This document shows, piece after piece, positions 6,559 to 13,143 of a stretch of DNA of 25,037 nucleotides. Position 1 is the first letter of the stretch, and every line of letters starts with the position of its first letter. The position numbers and the translations under genes are program-made. This DNA comes from a virus: positions 1 through 25,037 of the IMG/VR virus record IMGVR_UViG_3300027749_000457; one strand, given 5' to 3'. The notes beneath the pieces are model-generated. The model made no database searches, had not been told where the DNA came from, and worked only from the letters and a program-made list of their open reading frames with translations.

Positions 6559-6984
6559 ATGGCATTGCCAATTAAGGGTGGTAAGATCGGTACACCTTAT
6601 GGTAAGAAAGGTGACGCTTGGTCACACGGTATCCACAAAGGAGTTGATTTTCCTTGCAAAGCAGGTACAGATGTACTTGCAGCAGTAGGTGGAAAAGTTG
6701 TAGGAATCGGTACTTGGGGAGCAGCTTTTGGTACTCACTCAGTTATTGTTGAATCTTCAATTAATAATAAAAAGTATTGGGCTATCTACGCTCACTTGAT
6801 GAAGGCTCTTGTTAAAGTTGGAGACAAAGTTGAAAAGGGTCAGCATATTGGTGAATCAGGTGGTCGTGCAGGACATCCAGAAGATGGAAACGTCTTTGGT
6901 GAGCACCTACACTTTGAAGTACAGAAAACAGCAAACTGGGCTTGGGATGGTCACTTAGATCCAAAAGTCCTTTTTGATCTTTAG
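6559..6984 (+). CDS. M23-family peptidoglycan endopeptidase (endolysin)
   Basis: A 141-residue zinc metallopeptidase domain with little else. His26 and Asp30 (HKGVD) and His118 of HLHFE (116-120) would bind zinc, and His79 (YAHL) and His116 would be the catalytic pair, as in the LytM/lysostaphin family. The biotin-like VKVGDKVEKGQHIGESG turn is also typical. There is no signal peptide, so it needs a holin or is virion-packaged. It cleaves peptide cross-links. It stands between a tRNA cluster and the amidase gene, which follows after 8 bases. Confidence 0.93.
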   Translation: MALPIKGGKIGTPYGKKGDAWSHGIHKGVDFPCKAGTDVLAAVGGKVVGIGTWGAAFGTHSVIVESSINNKKYWAIYAHLMKALVKVGDKVEKGQHIGESGGRAGHPEDGNVFGEHLHFEVQKTANWAWDGHLDPKVLFDL

Positions 6985-6992
6985 GAGTTAAT

Positions 6993-7403
6993 ATGACTAC
7001 AAGTAAATTAAATGGTGTACAGGCTGTTGCAAATATGAGAAAGCACGAAGGTGTTTCTGGATTTCAAGGTTGGTGTCACAAGACTTGTCAAAATGCTTGG
7101 GGCTTACCAGTAAAATATGCATCTGCTCTTGATGCTTGGAATCATATTCCAGCAGAACACAGACATACTGATTTTGAAAATGCTCCAGTAGGTGCTCCAA
7201 TTTTTTTCCACACAGGAAAGTTTGGGCACGTTGTTATTCATTCAGATAAAAAAGGTTATGTCATTGGAACAGATTCACCAAAAAATGATTTTGTTGGAGA
7301 AGTTCCATTAACTTGGTTTAAGAAAAACTGGGGAGTAGAACCTTTGGGTTGGGCTTCAATGTATAACGATGTAGTTCTTACTATGAAAAAATTACCTAGC
7401 TAA
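6993..7403 (+). CDS. CHAP/NlpC-like cysteine peptidase or amidase (endolysin)
   Basis: A 136-residue single domain. GWCHKTCQNAWG gives a candidate nucleophile Cys28 (or Cys32). FGHVVIHSD gives His79. GTDSPKNDFVGEVPLTW followed by GVEPLGWASMYND matches the end of actinobacterial CHAP-like endolysin domains. It should cut peptidoglycan stem peptides or the amide bond. No export signal. It shares the M23 transcript and is followed by an intrinsic terminator. Confidence 0.8.
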   Translation: MTTSKLNGVQAVANMRKHEGVSGFQGWCHKTCQNAWGLPVKYASALDAWNHIPAEHRHTDFENAPVGAPIFFHTGKFGHVVIHSDKKGYVIGTDSPKNDFVGEVPLTWFKKNWGVEPLGWASMYNDVVLTMKKLPS

Positions 7404-7420
7404 TAAAAAACTATAAAATA

Positions 7421-7446
7421 GACGGATCTTTTGGTCCGTCTTTTTT
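7421..7446 (+). terminator. Intrinsic terminator of the lysis operon
   Basis: An 8-bp stem GACGGATC/GGTCCGTC (one G-U) with loop TTTT is followed by six T residues, 17 bases after the amidase stop. Confidence 0.92.
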
Positions 7447-7463
7447 ATTTAACTAATTAATGA

Positions 7464-7490
7464 TATAATAGTAATGTCGGTAACTACCGA
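7464..7490 (+). promoter_or_regulatory. Promoter -10 with 5'-terminal stem-loop
   Basis: TATAAT at 7464-7469 is followed after 5 bases by the hairpin GTCGGT-AACT-ACCGAC at 7475-7490, placing a stem-loop at the predicted mRNA 5' end. Only a T run from the terminator sits at the -35 position. Confidence 0.6.
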
Positions 7491-7507
7491 CTTGGAGTAA
7501 AGGAAAA

Positions 7508-8869
7508 TTGAATAGAAAGAAATTATTAAACATTATAGGCATCATACCTTTTGTAATAACTACTTTCCTTTTTATAGTAACTCCAGCTTTTGCAGATGAT
7601 TCACAAATAGTTTTTGCAAGTGCTTCAGAAAATTCAACAGTAATTTTACAAGCACCAGATAATGCATACTTTGATTATGTAGAGTTTGCCAGTTATGGAA
7701 CACCAGATAAATTACAAGAAGGCTGGTGTCATTCAAAAGAGTCACAATCTATTGTTGAAGAATATGTTTTAGGTAAAAACTATGTTGAGATACCTGCCTC
7801 AAATAGTATCTTTGGAGATCCTTGTGGTGGAACTTATAAGTGGTTAGTTGTTTATGTACACTATTCGTACCTACAAGTTACACCTTATTTGAATGAACCA
7901 ACTAACTTATTTTATTACATTCAAAATGATTATTTAACTTTAACTTGGGATATACCAGAAGATAGTGGTGTAGAGGTTGAAAGATATGCTATATTTTGGT
8001 CTACTGACCCAGATAATGGTTGGGGTATGGCTTCAATTACTAATTCAATATCCATACCATTAAGCGCAATTAGATCAACAGATGGATCAAATAAAAATTA
8101 TACATTTGAGATAAGATCAGATAATGATACACAAAGTATTTACTCTGGACAATCAGAGCCAGTAGATATATTTATACCAAACTTTGTAGAACCTAGTCCC
8201 AGCCCGACACAAACCATTCAGCCAACACCCACAACAAGCCCAGAGCCAACACTTGAACCGTCACCATCAGAGACAACACAAATAACGCCGTCCCCATCGC
8301 CTTCAGAACCTTCTTTAATAACTTCACCTACACCTACTCCAATCTTTTCAAAGACTCCAGAACCGATTGTAACTCCAATCGCAAGTCCTGAGCCATCTGT
8401 TTTGTCTCCAGAAGTAACTCCAACTCCATCGGAATCTCCGACTTTACCTGAGACTCCTTTGCCATCCAATAGCGCAGCTCCTGAAAATATTCCATCTATA
8501 AATGATACCACAGATGTAAAAGTTCAGTCAATACTAGACAACTTAGTTCCAGGAGAAGCGGTAACTACAGAAAGTCTAACAGAACTAGGATTAACATACG
8601 CAGATCTTCCACCAGAAACACCAGTTAGTTTGCCTAACGGTGTGGTATTAACTGCTAGAGTTGCCGATGCTATTCAAATCTTTAATAGTCCGTCTGCAAT
8701 AGTATCTGCAATATTTACAGACCCAGGAAAAGCCCTGACTGCTATTGCAAATATTGGTGCAGATATGACACCAAAAGTTAGAAAACAATCTCAAAAAGTT
8801 GTTGTTGCGTCAGTTATTGCTGCACAAATCTTATCAACAACTAGCGTGGTAGGGAGGGTGATTAAATAA
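7508..8869 (+). CDS. Secreted protein: SUEL-like lectin domain, Fn3-like domain, Pro-rich stalk
   Basis: A 453-residue exported protein with a TTG start, supported by AAAGGA 5 bases upstream and the terminator/promoter layout. Residues 1-29 are a clear signal peptide (cleavage after AFA). Residues about 57-120 resemble SUEL galactose/rhamnose-binding lectins: FASYGTP, WCHSKES, then NSIFGDPCGGTYKWLVVYVHYS; only part of the usual Cys set is kept. Residues about 128-222 look like a fibronectin type III domain. Residues about 228-325 are a Pro/Ser/Thr/Glu linker (repeated SPSPTP-type units) able to span a cell wall. The C-terminus (335-453) is Ala/Val-rich and ends in a hydrophobic helix. It ends on TAATG with a membrane gene. 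Role inferred: surface-displayed lectin or lysis partner. Confidence 0.75.
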   Translation: MNRKKLLNIIGIIPFVITTFLFIVTPAFADDSQIVFASASENSTVILQAPDNAYFDYVEFASYGTPDKLQEGWCHSKESQSIVEEYVLGKNYVEIPASNSIFGDPCGGTYKWLVVYVHYSYLQVTPYLNEPTNLFYYIQNDYLTLTWDIPEDSGVEVERYAIFWSTDPDNGWGMASITNSISIPLSAIRSTDGSNKNYTFEIRSDNDTQSIYSGQSEPVDIFIPNFVEPSPSPTQTIQPTPTTSPEPTLEPSPSETTQITPSPSPSEPSLITSPTPTPIFSKTPEPIVTPIASPEPSVLSPEVTPTPSESPTLPETPLPSNSAAPENIPSINDTTDVKVQSILDNLVPGEAVTTESLTELGLTYADLPPETPVSLPNGVVLTARVADAIQIFNSPSAIVSAIFTDPGKALTAIANIGADMTPKVRKQSQKVVVASVIAAQILSTTSVVGRVIK

Positions 8870-9057
8870 TGAAGTGGATAGTAGATAAGTTTCGTGAACT
8901 ATTAAATCAAACATTTACTCTTTTGGGTATGTTTATTGCTTGGGTAGTTCTTGAAGGAAGTGCTAAAACAGTCGTTGGCTATGCAATAGTATGGTCGCTA
9001 TTGATTTGGCTTCTTTCGATGGGATTAAGAGAAAATAATAAGGAGGAAAAAGAATGA
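8869..9057 (+). CDS. Small membrane protein, candidate holin or spanin-like partner
   Basis: A 62-residue protein starting on the TAATG overlap with the lectin gene. It has two hydrophobic stretches (about 16-30 and 34-52) and a charged C-tail GLRENNKEEKE. It overlaps the next gene by 4 bases (ATGA). Context next to the lysis enzymes and the next membrane protein suggests a holin or antiholin pair. Confidence 0.65.
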   Translation: MKWIVDKFRELLNQTFTLLGMFIAWVVLEGSAKTVVGYAIVWSLLIWLLSMGLRENNKEEKE

Positions 9058-9314
9058 TATTCGACATAGTAAAAAGAATGTTAGCCGTGTTTATTGCTAC
9101 AGCCTTATCTGTTATTGGTGCTGGTGCAATAGTTGGTGTTAATTTTTGGATTGCAGCGGGTATGGCAGGAATCGGTGGTGTAGCAACAGTTCTAGAAAGA
9201 CTAGCCAGAGCATACATTGAAGATGGCATACTTAGCAAAGATGAAATCAATGCTGCATTTAATAGCGTAGATTCAGAAGCAACCATTCCAGATGCCCCAA
9301 AATCAAAAAAATAG
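9054..9314 (+). CDS. Putative holin
   Basis: An 86-residue protein. There are two hydrophobic segments (about 10-28 and 30-48), then a soluble tail ARAYIEDGILSKDEINAAF and a Pro/Lys end. This layout, including the DGxLSxDEINAAF tail, is like small actinophage membrane proteins annotated as holins. It would release the M23 and CHAP enzymes, which have no signal peptide. An AGGAGG-like site (AAGGAGGAAAAAG) lies upstream in the previous gene. Confidence 0.7.
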   Translation: MIFDIVKRMLAVFIATALSVIGAGAIVGVNFWIAAGMAGIGGVATVLERLARAYIEDGILSKDEINAAFNSVDSEATIPDAPKSKK

Positions 9315-9340
9315 ACAATTAACTACTTATAAGGTATACT
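9312..9340 (+). promoter_or_regulatory. Promoter of the dps-like gene
   Basis: TAGACA at 9312-9317 (overlapping the upstream stop) and TATACT at 9335-9340 have a 17-bp spacer; transcription would start near 9347. Confidence 0.65.
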
Positions 9341-9368
9341 ATTTATATAACATCTAAAGGAGATGAAT

Positions 9369-9815
9369 ATGGAAGAATTATTGCAGTTACTTAGAGTAAC
9401 ACTATCAGATATGGTTGCTCTTAAGTTTAAAGCACACGGTTATCACTGGAATGTAGAAGGTGATGATTTCCCGCAATATCACGAGTTTTTTGAAGATATC
9501 TATCAAGACTATGATAGCTCTATCGATACCTTTGCTGAATGGCTAAGAAAACTTGGTGAGTATGCTCCATATAAACTATCTCGCTTTATGGCATATTCAG
9601 ACCTTCCAGAAACAGATGTAACATCAGATCCAGTAACTATGGCTACTGATCTTCTTGTTGCAAATGATGCAGTTACAACTAAATTATTAGTTGGTTTTGA
9701 TCTTGCAACAGCACTAAAGCAAAATGCTTTGGCAAACTTCTTTGCAGAGCGTCAAGATATGCATCAACGCTGGCATTGGATGCTCGGTGCAGTCATCAAA
9801 CCTGTAGCAGAATAG
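9369..9815 (+). CDS. dps: Dps-family ferritin-like DNA-protection protein
   Basis: A 148-residue four-helix protein. The Dps signature is present: KAHGYHWNVEG, QYHEFFEDIYQDY and SIDTFAEWLRKLG. By alignment in my head the inter-subunit ferroxidase ligands would be His25/His28, His40, Asp55 and Glu59 (counted from the ATG at 9363). The ATG at 9363 abuts the AAAGGAG SD with no gap, so the ATG at 9369, 6 bases away, is the better start. Dps oligomers oxidise and store iron and shield DNA from peroxide. It has its own promoter and heads a stress-protein cluster with groES and thioredoxin. Confidence 0.92.
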   Translation: MEELLQLLRVTLSDMVALKFKAHGYHWNVEGDDFPQYHEFFEDIYQDYDSSIDTFAEWLRKLGEYAPYKLSRFMAYSDLPETDVTSDPVTMATDLLVANDAVTTKLLVGFDLATALKQNALANFFAERQDMHQRWHWMLGAVIKPVAE

Positions 9816-9817
9816 TA

Positions 9818-9846
9818 TTGACAATATCAAATATATTTGATATTAT
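9818..9846 (+). promoter_or_regulatory. groES promoter with 22-bp palindromic operator
   Basis: TTGACA at 9818-9823, a 17-bp spacer and TATTAT at 9841-9846. A perfect 22-bp palindrome occupies 9823-9844 (left arm AATATCAAATA, right arm its complement), covering the spacer and touching both boxes. A dimeric repressor bound here would block RNA polymerase. It is not the CIRCE sequence of HrcA. Confidence 0.8.
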
Positions 9847-9873
9847 ATATGTAAACACAAACAAAGGATTAAA

Positions 9874-10173
9874 ATGATTAAACCATTAGAAGACAAACTT
9901 GTCGTAAGACCTAAGAAAGAATCAGAAAATGTTACTACATCTGGTCTTATCTTAACAAGTGGTAATGATAGTGCCGTTGAAAAAGGAGAAGTTCTTGCTG
10001 TTGGAAATGGTATTACTTTACAAAATGGCGTACAGGTTCCACTAAATGTAAATGTTGGCGATATTGTAATGTATGTACCATATGCAGGTCAAGAAGTAGA
10101 GGACGGATCTGAAAAAGTTCTTATTCTTTCTTACCGAGAGATTCTTGCTATTGTAGAGGATAACAATGAATAA
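9874..10173 (+). CDS. groES: GroES-like co-chaperonin
   Basis: A 99-residue protein of normal GroES length. It starts MIKPLEDKLVVRPKK and has the mobile loop with the hydrophobic tripeptide in SGLILTSG that contacts GroEL. KGEVLAVGNG and NVGDIVMYVPYAGQEVE then match the GroES barrel, and it ends YREILAIVED. It would cap host GroEL, perhaps altered for folding a large capsid protein as T4 gp31 does. A SD AAAGGA precedes the ATG. The gene overlaps the next one by 8 bases. A palindromic operator indicates tight control. Confidence 0.93.
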   Translation: MIKPLEDKLVVRPKKESENVTTSGLILTSGNDSAVEKGEVLAVGNGITLQNGVQVPLNVNVGDIVMYVPYAGQEVEDGSEKVLILSYREILAIVEDNNE

Positions 10174-10396
10174 GATAGATTTAACACAAGAGCAAGCAAC
10201 CGCATTACAAAATGCTGTTGATGAGCATATGGATCGTTGCTATGAAGTCATTGACTTTGAGGGTGAAGAATTACCATACTATCTCACTGATGTAGAACAG
10301 TATTGTGGATGTCACGTTTGTAATACTCGTGAACATTTGATGGCTACATTTAATTACCTGCGTGATGCAGGTATAGTAGATATTGCTGTAGAATAG
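10166..10396 (+). CDS. Hypothetical acidic protein with CGCHVC motif
   Basis: A 76-residue protein overlapping groES by 8 bases. It has CGCHVCNTREH near residues 48-58, a possible zinc-binding site, in an acidic helical background. It is probably cotranscribed with groES. No family recognised. Confidence 0.7.
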   Translation: MNKIDLTQEQATALQNAVDEHMDRCYEVIDFEGEELPYYLTDVEQYCGCHVCNTREHLMATFNYLRDAGIVDIAVE

Positions 10397-10400
10397 TCTT

Positions 10401-10790
10401 ATGGCTATTATTATTTGTGATATAGATGATACCTTACTTCGTAATGGTACTCAGCCAATTCAACATACGATTGATTGGATAAATGAAAGAGCAAAAAATT
10501 ATTCTATTGTTCTTGTAACTGGTAGACCAGAATCACAAAGAAAAGCTACGGTAAAAGCATTACAGAATGCACATATTAAATATAATAGATTAATTATGAA
10601 TCCTGGAAGTACCGCAGATACAGCAGCGTATAAAAAAGAAGTAGGTAAGCGTTTAAAAGCATCTGGAAGAGTTGCTGTTGCTATTGACAATAATGAAAAG
10701 ATGAGAAATGCTTATGCTTCTGTTGGAATTAAAACAGAAAACCCTTCACATTTAGCAGATGATATGCTAAAATTAAATATTAAGTTTTAA
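10401..10790 (+). CDS. HAD-superfamily phosphatase
   Basis: A 129-residue small HAD domain without a large cap. Motif I is CDIDDTLL (nucleophile Asp7, acid Asp9). Motif II is LVTGRPES near 39-46. A Lys-containing stretch follows, and motif IV is VAIDNNEKMRNAYASVGI. The form resembles the phosphatase domain of phage polynucleotide kinases and small nucleotide/polynucleotide phosphatases, and a second such protein is at 12508. It likely removes phosphate from nucleic acid ends or nucleotides. It lies 4 bases after the previous gene and directly before tRNA-Thr. Confidence 0.8.
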   Translation: MAIIICDIDDTLLRNGTQPIQHTIDWINERAKNYSIVLVTGRPESQRKATVKALQNAHIKYNRLIMNPGSTADTAAYKKEVGKRLKASGRVAVAIDNNEKMRNAYASVGIKTENPSHLADDMLKLNIKF

Positions 10791-10862
10791 GCCTTGTTAG
10801 CTCAGTGGTAGAGCATCGCTCTTGTAAAGCGAGGGTCATCCGTTCAAGTCGGATACGAGGCT
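10791..10862 (+). tRNA. tRNA-Thr (TGT)
   Basis: The acceptor GCCTTGT pairs with ACGAGGC (one T-G pair). Anticodon stem TCGCT/AGCGA has loop CTTGTAA giving TGT. The T arm is ATCCG TTCAAGT CGGAT. CCA is not encoded. Confidence 0.93.
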
Positions 10863-10865
10863 CTA

Positions 10866-10954
10866 GGTGGCAGGAAGTCGTCCTTAGTGATGGTTGATAG
10901 TTACAGTCCACAGAGACATTTGCCTCGTGCAGATAACAAGGTCTTCCTGTCACC
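10866..10954 (+). ncRNA. Unidentified structured RNA next to tRNA-Thr
   Basis: A 12-bp closing stem (GGTGGCAGGAAG at 10866-10877 with CTTCCTGTCACC at 10943-10954, one G-U) encloses 65 bases, with a short inner CCTT/AAGG pairing. It begins 3 bases after the tRNA and ends 25 bases before the thioredoxin start. No cloverleaf or known riboswitch core is recognised. It could be an RNA co-processed with the tRNA, or a leader of the thioredoxin gene. Confidence 0.45.
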
Positions 10955-10979
10955 GCTATATTATAAAAAGGAGAAAGTT

Positions 10980-11270
10980 ATGAAAGTTGCAGACTTTATA
11001 GAAGAAGTTAAAGAAGGAACTACTATTGTAGATTTCTGGGCAGAATGGTGTGGTCCTTGTAAAATGGTTACACCTGTATTAGAACAACTTGCAGAGGAAA
11101 CTGGTGCAAGGTTATTTAAAATTAATGTTGATGAAAATCAAGAACTTGCGGAAGCATTTAATATTACAAGTATCCCAACAATTTATGTATATGTTAATGG
11201 TTCTAAGACGGCAGAGGTTATTGGGGCTAAACCAAAACCAGCATTGAAAAAAGCATTATTCGGAGAATAG
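10980..11270 (+). CDS. trxA: Thioredoxin
   Basis: A 96-residue single thioredoxin domain. FWAEWCGPCKM gives the redox pair Cys24/Cys27, and SIPT gives the cis-Pro at 66. Ending and length fit small thioredoxins (slightly short). I chose the ATG at 10980, which has AAAGGAG upstream; the in-frame extension to 10887 runs through the structured RNA and has no Trx similarity. In the cell it reduces disulfides; in phages it can also serve as a polymerase processivity factor or support ribonucleotide reductase, neither shown here. Confidence 0.95.
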   Translation: MKVADFIEEVKEGTTIVDFWAEWCGPCKMVTPVLEQLAEETGARLFKINVDENQELAEAFNITSIPTIYVYVNGSKTAEVIGAKPKPALKKALFGE

Positions 11271-11273
11271 TAG

Positions 11274-11279
11274 TATAAT
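11274..11279 (+). promoter_or_regulatory. -10 of a leaderless gene
   Basis: A perfect TATAAT has its first base 12 bases from the A of the ATG at 11286; no SD. No convincing -35. Confidence 0.55.
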
Positions 11280-11285
11280 AATACT

Positions 11286-11843
11286 ATGCCTTGGTCAGTA
11301 AAAAAAGATCCACAATGTGGATCGGGATATGCAGTAGTTAAAGACTCTAATGGTGAAGTCGTTGCTTGTCATAAATCCCGCAAAAGTGCTATTGCACAAC
11401 AAAGAGCACTATATGCATCTGAAGCTAAGACAGCAAAAGCAGCAACTATAGATATGCCAAATATGCCAAATATGCCAGATGTTCCAGATATGCCACAATC
11501 ATCAGATCAAGCAGATGAATGGGATAGTCTTAATGATAGACAACAAGATCAAGCAGAAGCAGTATTTGAATTAGTTTTAGAATATGGTATGTTTGATCAA
11601 TCATCAAAAGCTAATGGTGCTCACTATGCTCCAGGATCAGCAAATCCGTTTAAAGCACAAGGTTTAATGTGTCAAAACTGCATTTTCTTTAATGAAAATA
11701 CAGGCAATCAATGTATGATTGTAGAGGGTGTTATTGAACCAGAAGCAGTATGTAAGATGTGGATTATTCCAGAAGAAAATATCGTAGAACCGACAGCCAA
11801 ATCAGACAATATTTGGAATGGTCGATTCCTTAAACTCTCTTGA
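11286..11843 (+). CDS. Conserved phage protein: GCH-type N-terminal module and Cys cluster
   Basis: A 185-residue protein. Residues 1-47 (MPWSVKKDPQCGSGYAVVKD, then EVVACHKSRKSAIAQQRALYASE) match a short module I recall at the start of many actinophage proteins, including head-maturation proteases. Residues 56-70 are five tandem tripeptides D/N-M/V-P from five 9-bp DNA repeats (11451-11495). Residues about 126-154 hold MCQNCIFFN, QCMIVEGVIEP and VCKMWIIP, a four-Cys arrangement reminiscent of HiPIP-like or zinc sites seen in phage proteins. Predicted leaderless. Biochemical role unknown; a virion or morphogenesis role is inference. Confidence 0.75.
   Translation: MPWSVKKDPQCGSGYAVVKDSNGEVVACHKSRKSAIAQQRALYASEAKTAKAATIDMPNMPNMPDVPDMPQSSDQADEWDSLNDRQQDQAEAVFELVLEYGMFDQSSKANGAHYAPGSANPFKAQGLMCQNCIFFNENTGNQCMIVEGVIEPEAVCKMWIIPEENIVEPTAKSDNIWNGRFLKLS
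11451..11495 (+). repeat. Five tandem 9-bp units inside a gene
   Basis: Units GATATGCCA, AATATGCCA (twice), GATGTTCCA and GATATGCCA encode a D/N-M/V-P spacer, likely a flexible linker prone to slippage. Confidence 0.8.
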
Positions 11844-11868
11844 CATTCTCCTATTAATTAGGTATACT
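11840..11868 (+). promoter_or_regulatory. Promoter of the glycosylase-family gene
   Basis: TTGACA at 11840-11845, a 17-bp spacer, TATACT at 11863-11868. The start is expected near 11875, 22 bases before the ATG at 11897. Confidence 0.8.
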
Positions 11869-11896
11869 AGAATCTCACAACAAACTTAGGACGGTT

Positions 11897-12379
11897 ATGC
11901 AGGTATTTTTATCTGAATATACATTTGCGGAATGTGCAAGTGTTCTTGATACTAAAAGATTAGTTAAGCAATTACTAGAAGGTCGTCAGATATTACAGAC
12001 ACTTTCTGGTGAGTCGGCAGGTTGGAGAAACCACCCTGCGGTTAAAATGTTCGTAGGCTCGGAAGGTGTTCTATATATGTACCTTTCTGCTATCCGTGAT
12101 GAAATGGAAAAGCGTGGCTATAAGTGGGAAAATAACTGGGAAGTTATTGAGCGTGTTCATAATCAATATTTCCCTAATCAAGAATCTGCTATTCTTCCAG
12201 ACTGGATGTCAACAGATGAGTTTGACAAAGTAGTTATAACCCATCGTGGTCGGCTACACGCAAAAGCACCAGAACTTTATCCACAGTATGAAGAAGCATT
12301 TCACACATACCGTGATAGTGTATGTTGCGAGCGTTGTAATTATTATTGGACAACACATAAGGAGAAAATAAATGTGTAG
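11897..12379 (+). CDS. Pyrimidine-dimer DNA glycosylase-family protein (MSMEG_6728-like)
   Basis: A 160-residue protein. The start MQVFLSEYTFAECASVLDTK, then RLVKQLLEGRQILQTL, WRNHPAVKMF and YLSAIRDEMEKRGY closely follow the pattern of actinobacterial proteins grouped with the pyrimidine-dimer glycosylase (T4 endonuclease V-like) family. A His-rich segment ITHRGRLHAKAPELYPQY follows, and the end has a CCERC zinc-like knuckle. Role in UV-damage repair is inferred from the family, whose activity in this subgroup is not proven to my knowledge. It has its own strong promoter. Confidence 0.75.
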   Translation: MQVFLSEYTFAECASVLDTKRLVKQLLEGRQILQTLSGESAGWRNHPAVKMFVGSEGVLYMYLSAIRDEMEKRGYKWENNWEVIERVHNQYFPNQESAILPDWMSTDEFDKVVITHRGRLHAKAPELYPQYEEAFHTYRDSVCCERCNYYWTTHKEKINV

Positions 12380-12536
12380 TGTGGATAATGTTCTTGGTGG
12401 CTTTATAACATTGCTTTTATGTGGAACTGGATTTTTCCTAACAGGAAGTTTATTTTTAATGATAGCCGAAGATTATTTAGATTCAAAAAAGAGAAGGAAT
12501 AAAAGAAATGCAAAAAGCTGTAATTGTAGACATTGA
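12372..12536 (+). CDS. Small single-span membrane protein
   Basis: A 54-residue ORF whose ATG overlaps the end of the previous gene and follows AAGGAG with good spacing. Residues about 8-32 are hydrophobic (GGFITLLLCGTGFFLTGSLF), followed by a charged tail with KKRRNKR and a CNCRH end. It overlaps the next gene by 29 bases. A good SD and a clear membrane span support it; function unknown. Confidence 0.55.
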   Translation: MCSVDNVLGGFITLLLCGTGFFLTGSLFLMIAEDYLDSKKRRNKRNAKSCNCRH

Positions 12537-12918
12537 TGGTACAGTAGCAACAAGACTTGATAGAACACCGTATGATTATACTAAGGTTCTTAATGATATC
12601 CCAAAGCCAGATGTAATTGAAGTTGTAAATAGTTTATGGAAATCAGGACATAAGATCATTTTTGTTACTGCTAGAGATGATAGTTGTTATGACGATACGT
12701 TTGAATGGCTTCGTAGACATTGCCCACCTTTTATGAAACTATATATGCGTAAAACTGGTGATACCAGAAACGATGGTGTTATTAAGCGTGAGATCTATGA
12801 TGAATTAATTAAACCAAACTTTGATGTAGTTTGTGTGCTTGATGATAGACAAAGAGTTGTAGATATGTGGCGTTCTATTGGTTTAACCTGCCTACAGGTT
12901 GATTACGGAAACTTTTAA
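12508..12918 (+). CDS. Polynucleotide 3'-phosphatase (T4 Pnkp C-terminal domain-like)
   Basis: A 136-residue HAD enzyme matching the phosphatase half of T4 polynucleotide kinase without the kinase half. It has VDIDGTVA (Asp8 and Asp10), RTPYDYTKVLND, IIFVTARDD, the MRKTGDTRNDGVIKREIYDE segment, and VCVLDDRQRVVDMWRSIGLTCLQVDYGNF. It should remove 3'-phosphates or 2',3'-cyclic phosphates from nucleic-acid ends. It shares one base with the next gene. Stand-alone phosphatase halves are found in several phages. Confidence 0.9.
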   Translation: MQKAVIVDIDGTVATRLDRTPYDYTKVLNDIPKPDVIEVVNSLWKSGHKIIFVTARDDSCYDDTFEWLRRHCPPFMKLYMRKTGDTRNDGVIKREIYDELIKPNFDVVCVLDDRQRVVDMWRSIGLTCLQVDYGNF

Positions 12919-13127
12919 TGACTTATTGGTCTTGGATATTGGCGGTAATCGGAGTAACAGGTATATTCCTAGTTGGTCAAAAAACAATATGGGGCTGGCT
13001 GGTGTTAACAGCTAATGAATGTATATGGATTGCCTATGCATTATCTACCAAACAATATGGATTTATAGTAATGGCTACCGCATATATGATTGTTTATTTA
13101 AGATCTTTTAGACAATGGAATAAATAG
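12918..13127 (+). CDS. Small membrane protein, three hydrophobic spans
   Basis: A 69-residue protein with WSWILAVIGVTGIFLVGQ, WGWLVLTANECIWIAYAL and YGFIVMATAYMIVYLRSF. It resembles short membrane proteins frequent in actinophages and the end of PnuC-type transporters, but is too short for a transporter on its own. It starts on the TAATG overlap with the phosphatase. Function unknown. Confidence 0.75.
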   Translation: MTYWSWILAVIGVTGIFLVGQKTIWGWLVLTANECIWIAYALSTKQYGFIVMATAYMIVYLRSFRQWNK

Positions 13128-13143
13128 ATACTTACTAGATTTA

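Noticed and set aside
8218-8511. Minus-strand Gly/Val/Asp-rich ORF of 97 codons
   Set aside because: It is the mirror of the Pro-rich stalk coding region; composition explains the lack of stops.
8963-9286. Minus-strand ORF of 107 codons opposite the holin-like genes
   Set aside because: It opposes two genes with good overlaps and SDs; its hydrophobic translation mirrors membrane-protein codons.
9823-9844. CIRCE/HrcA operator at groES
   Set aside because: The palindrome does not contain TTAGCACTC or its complement, so it is a different operator.
10887-10979. In-frame N-terminal extension of thioredoxin
   Set aside because: It passes through the structured RNA, has no SD and adds residues unlike any thioredoxin.
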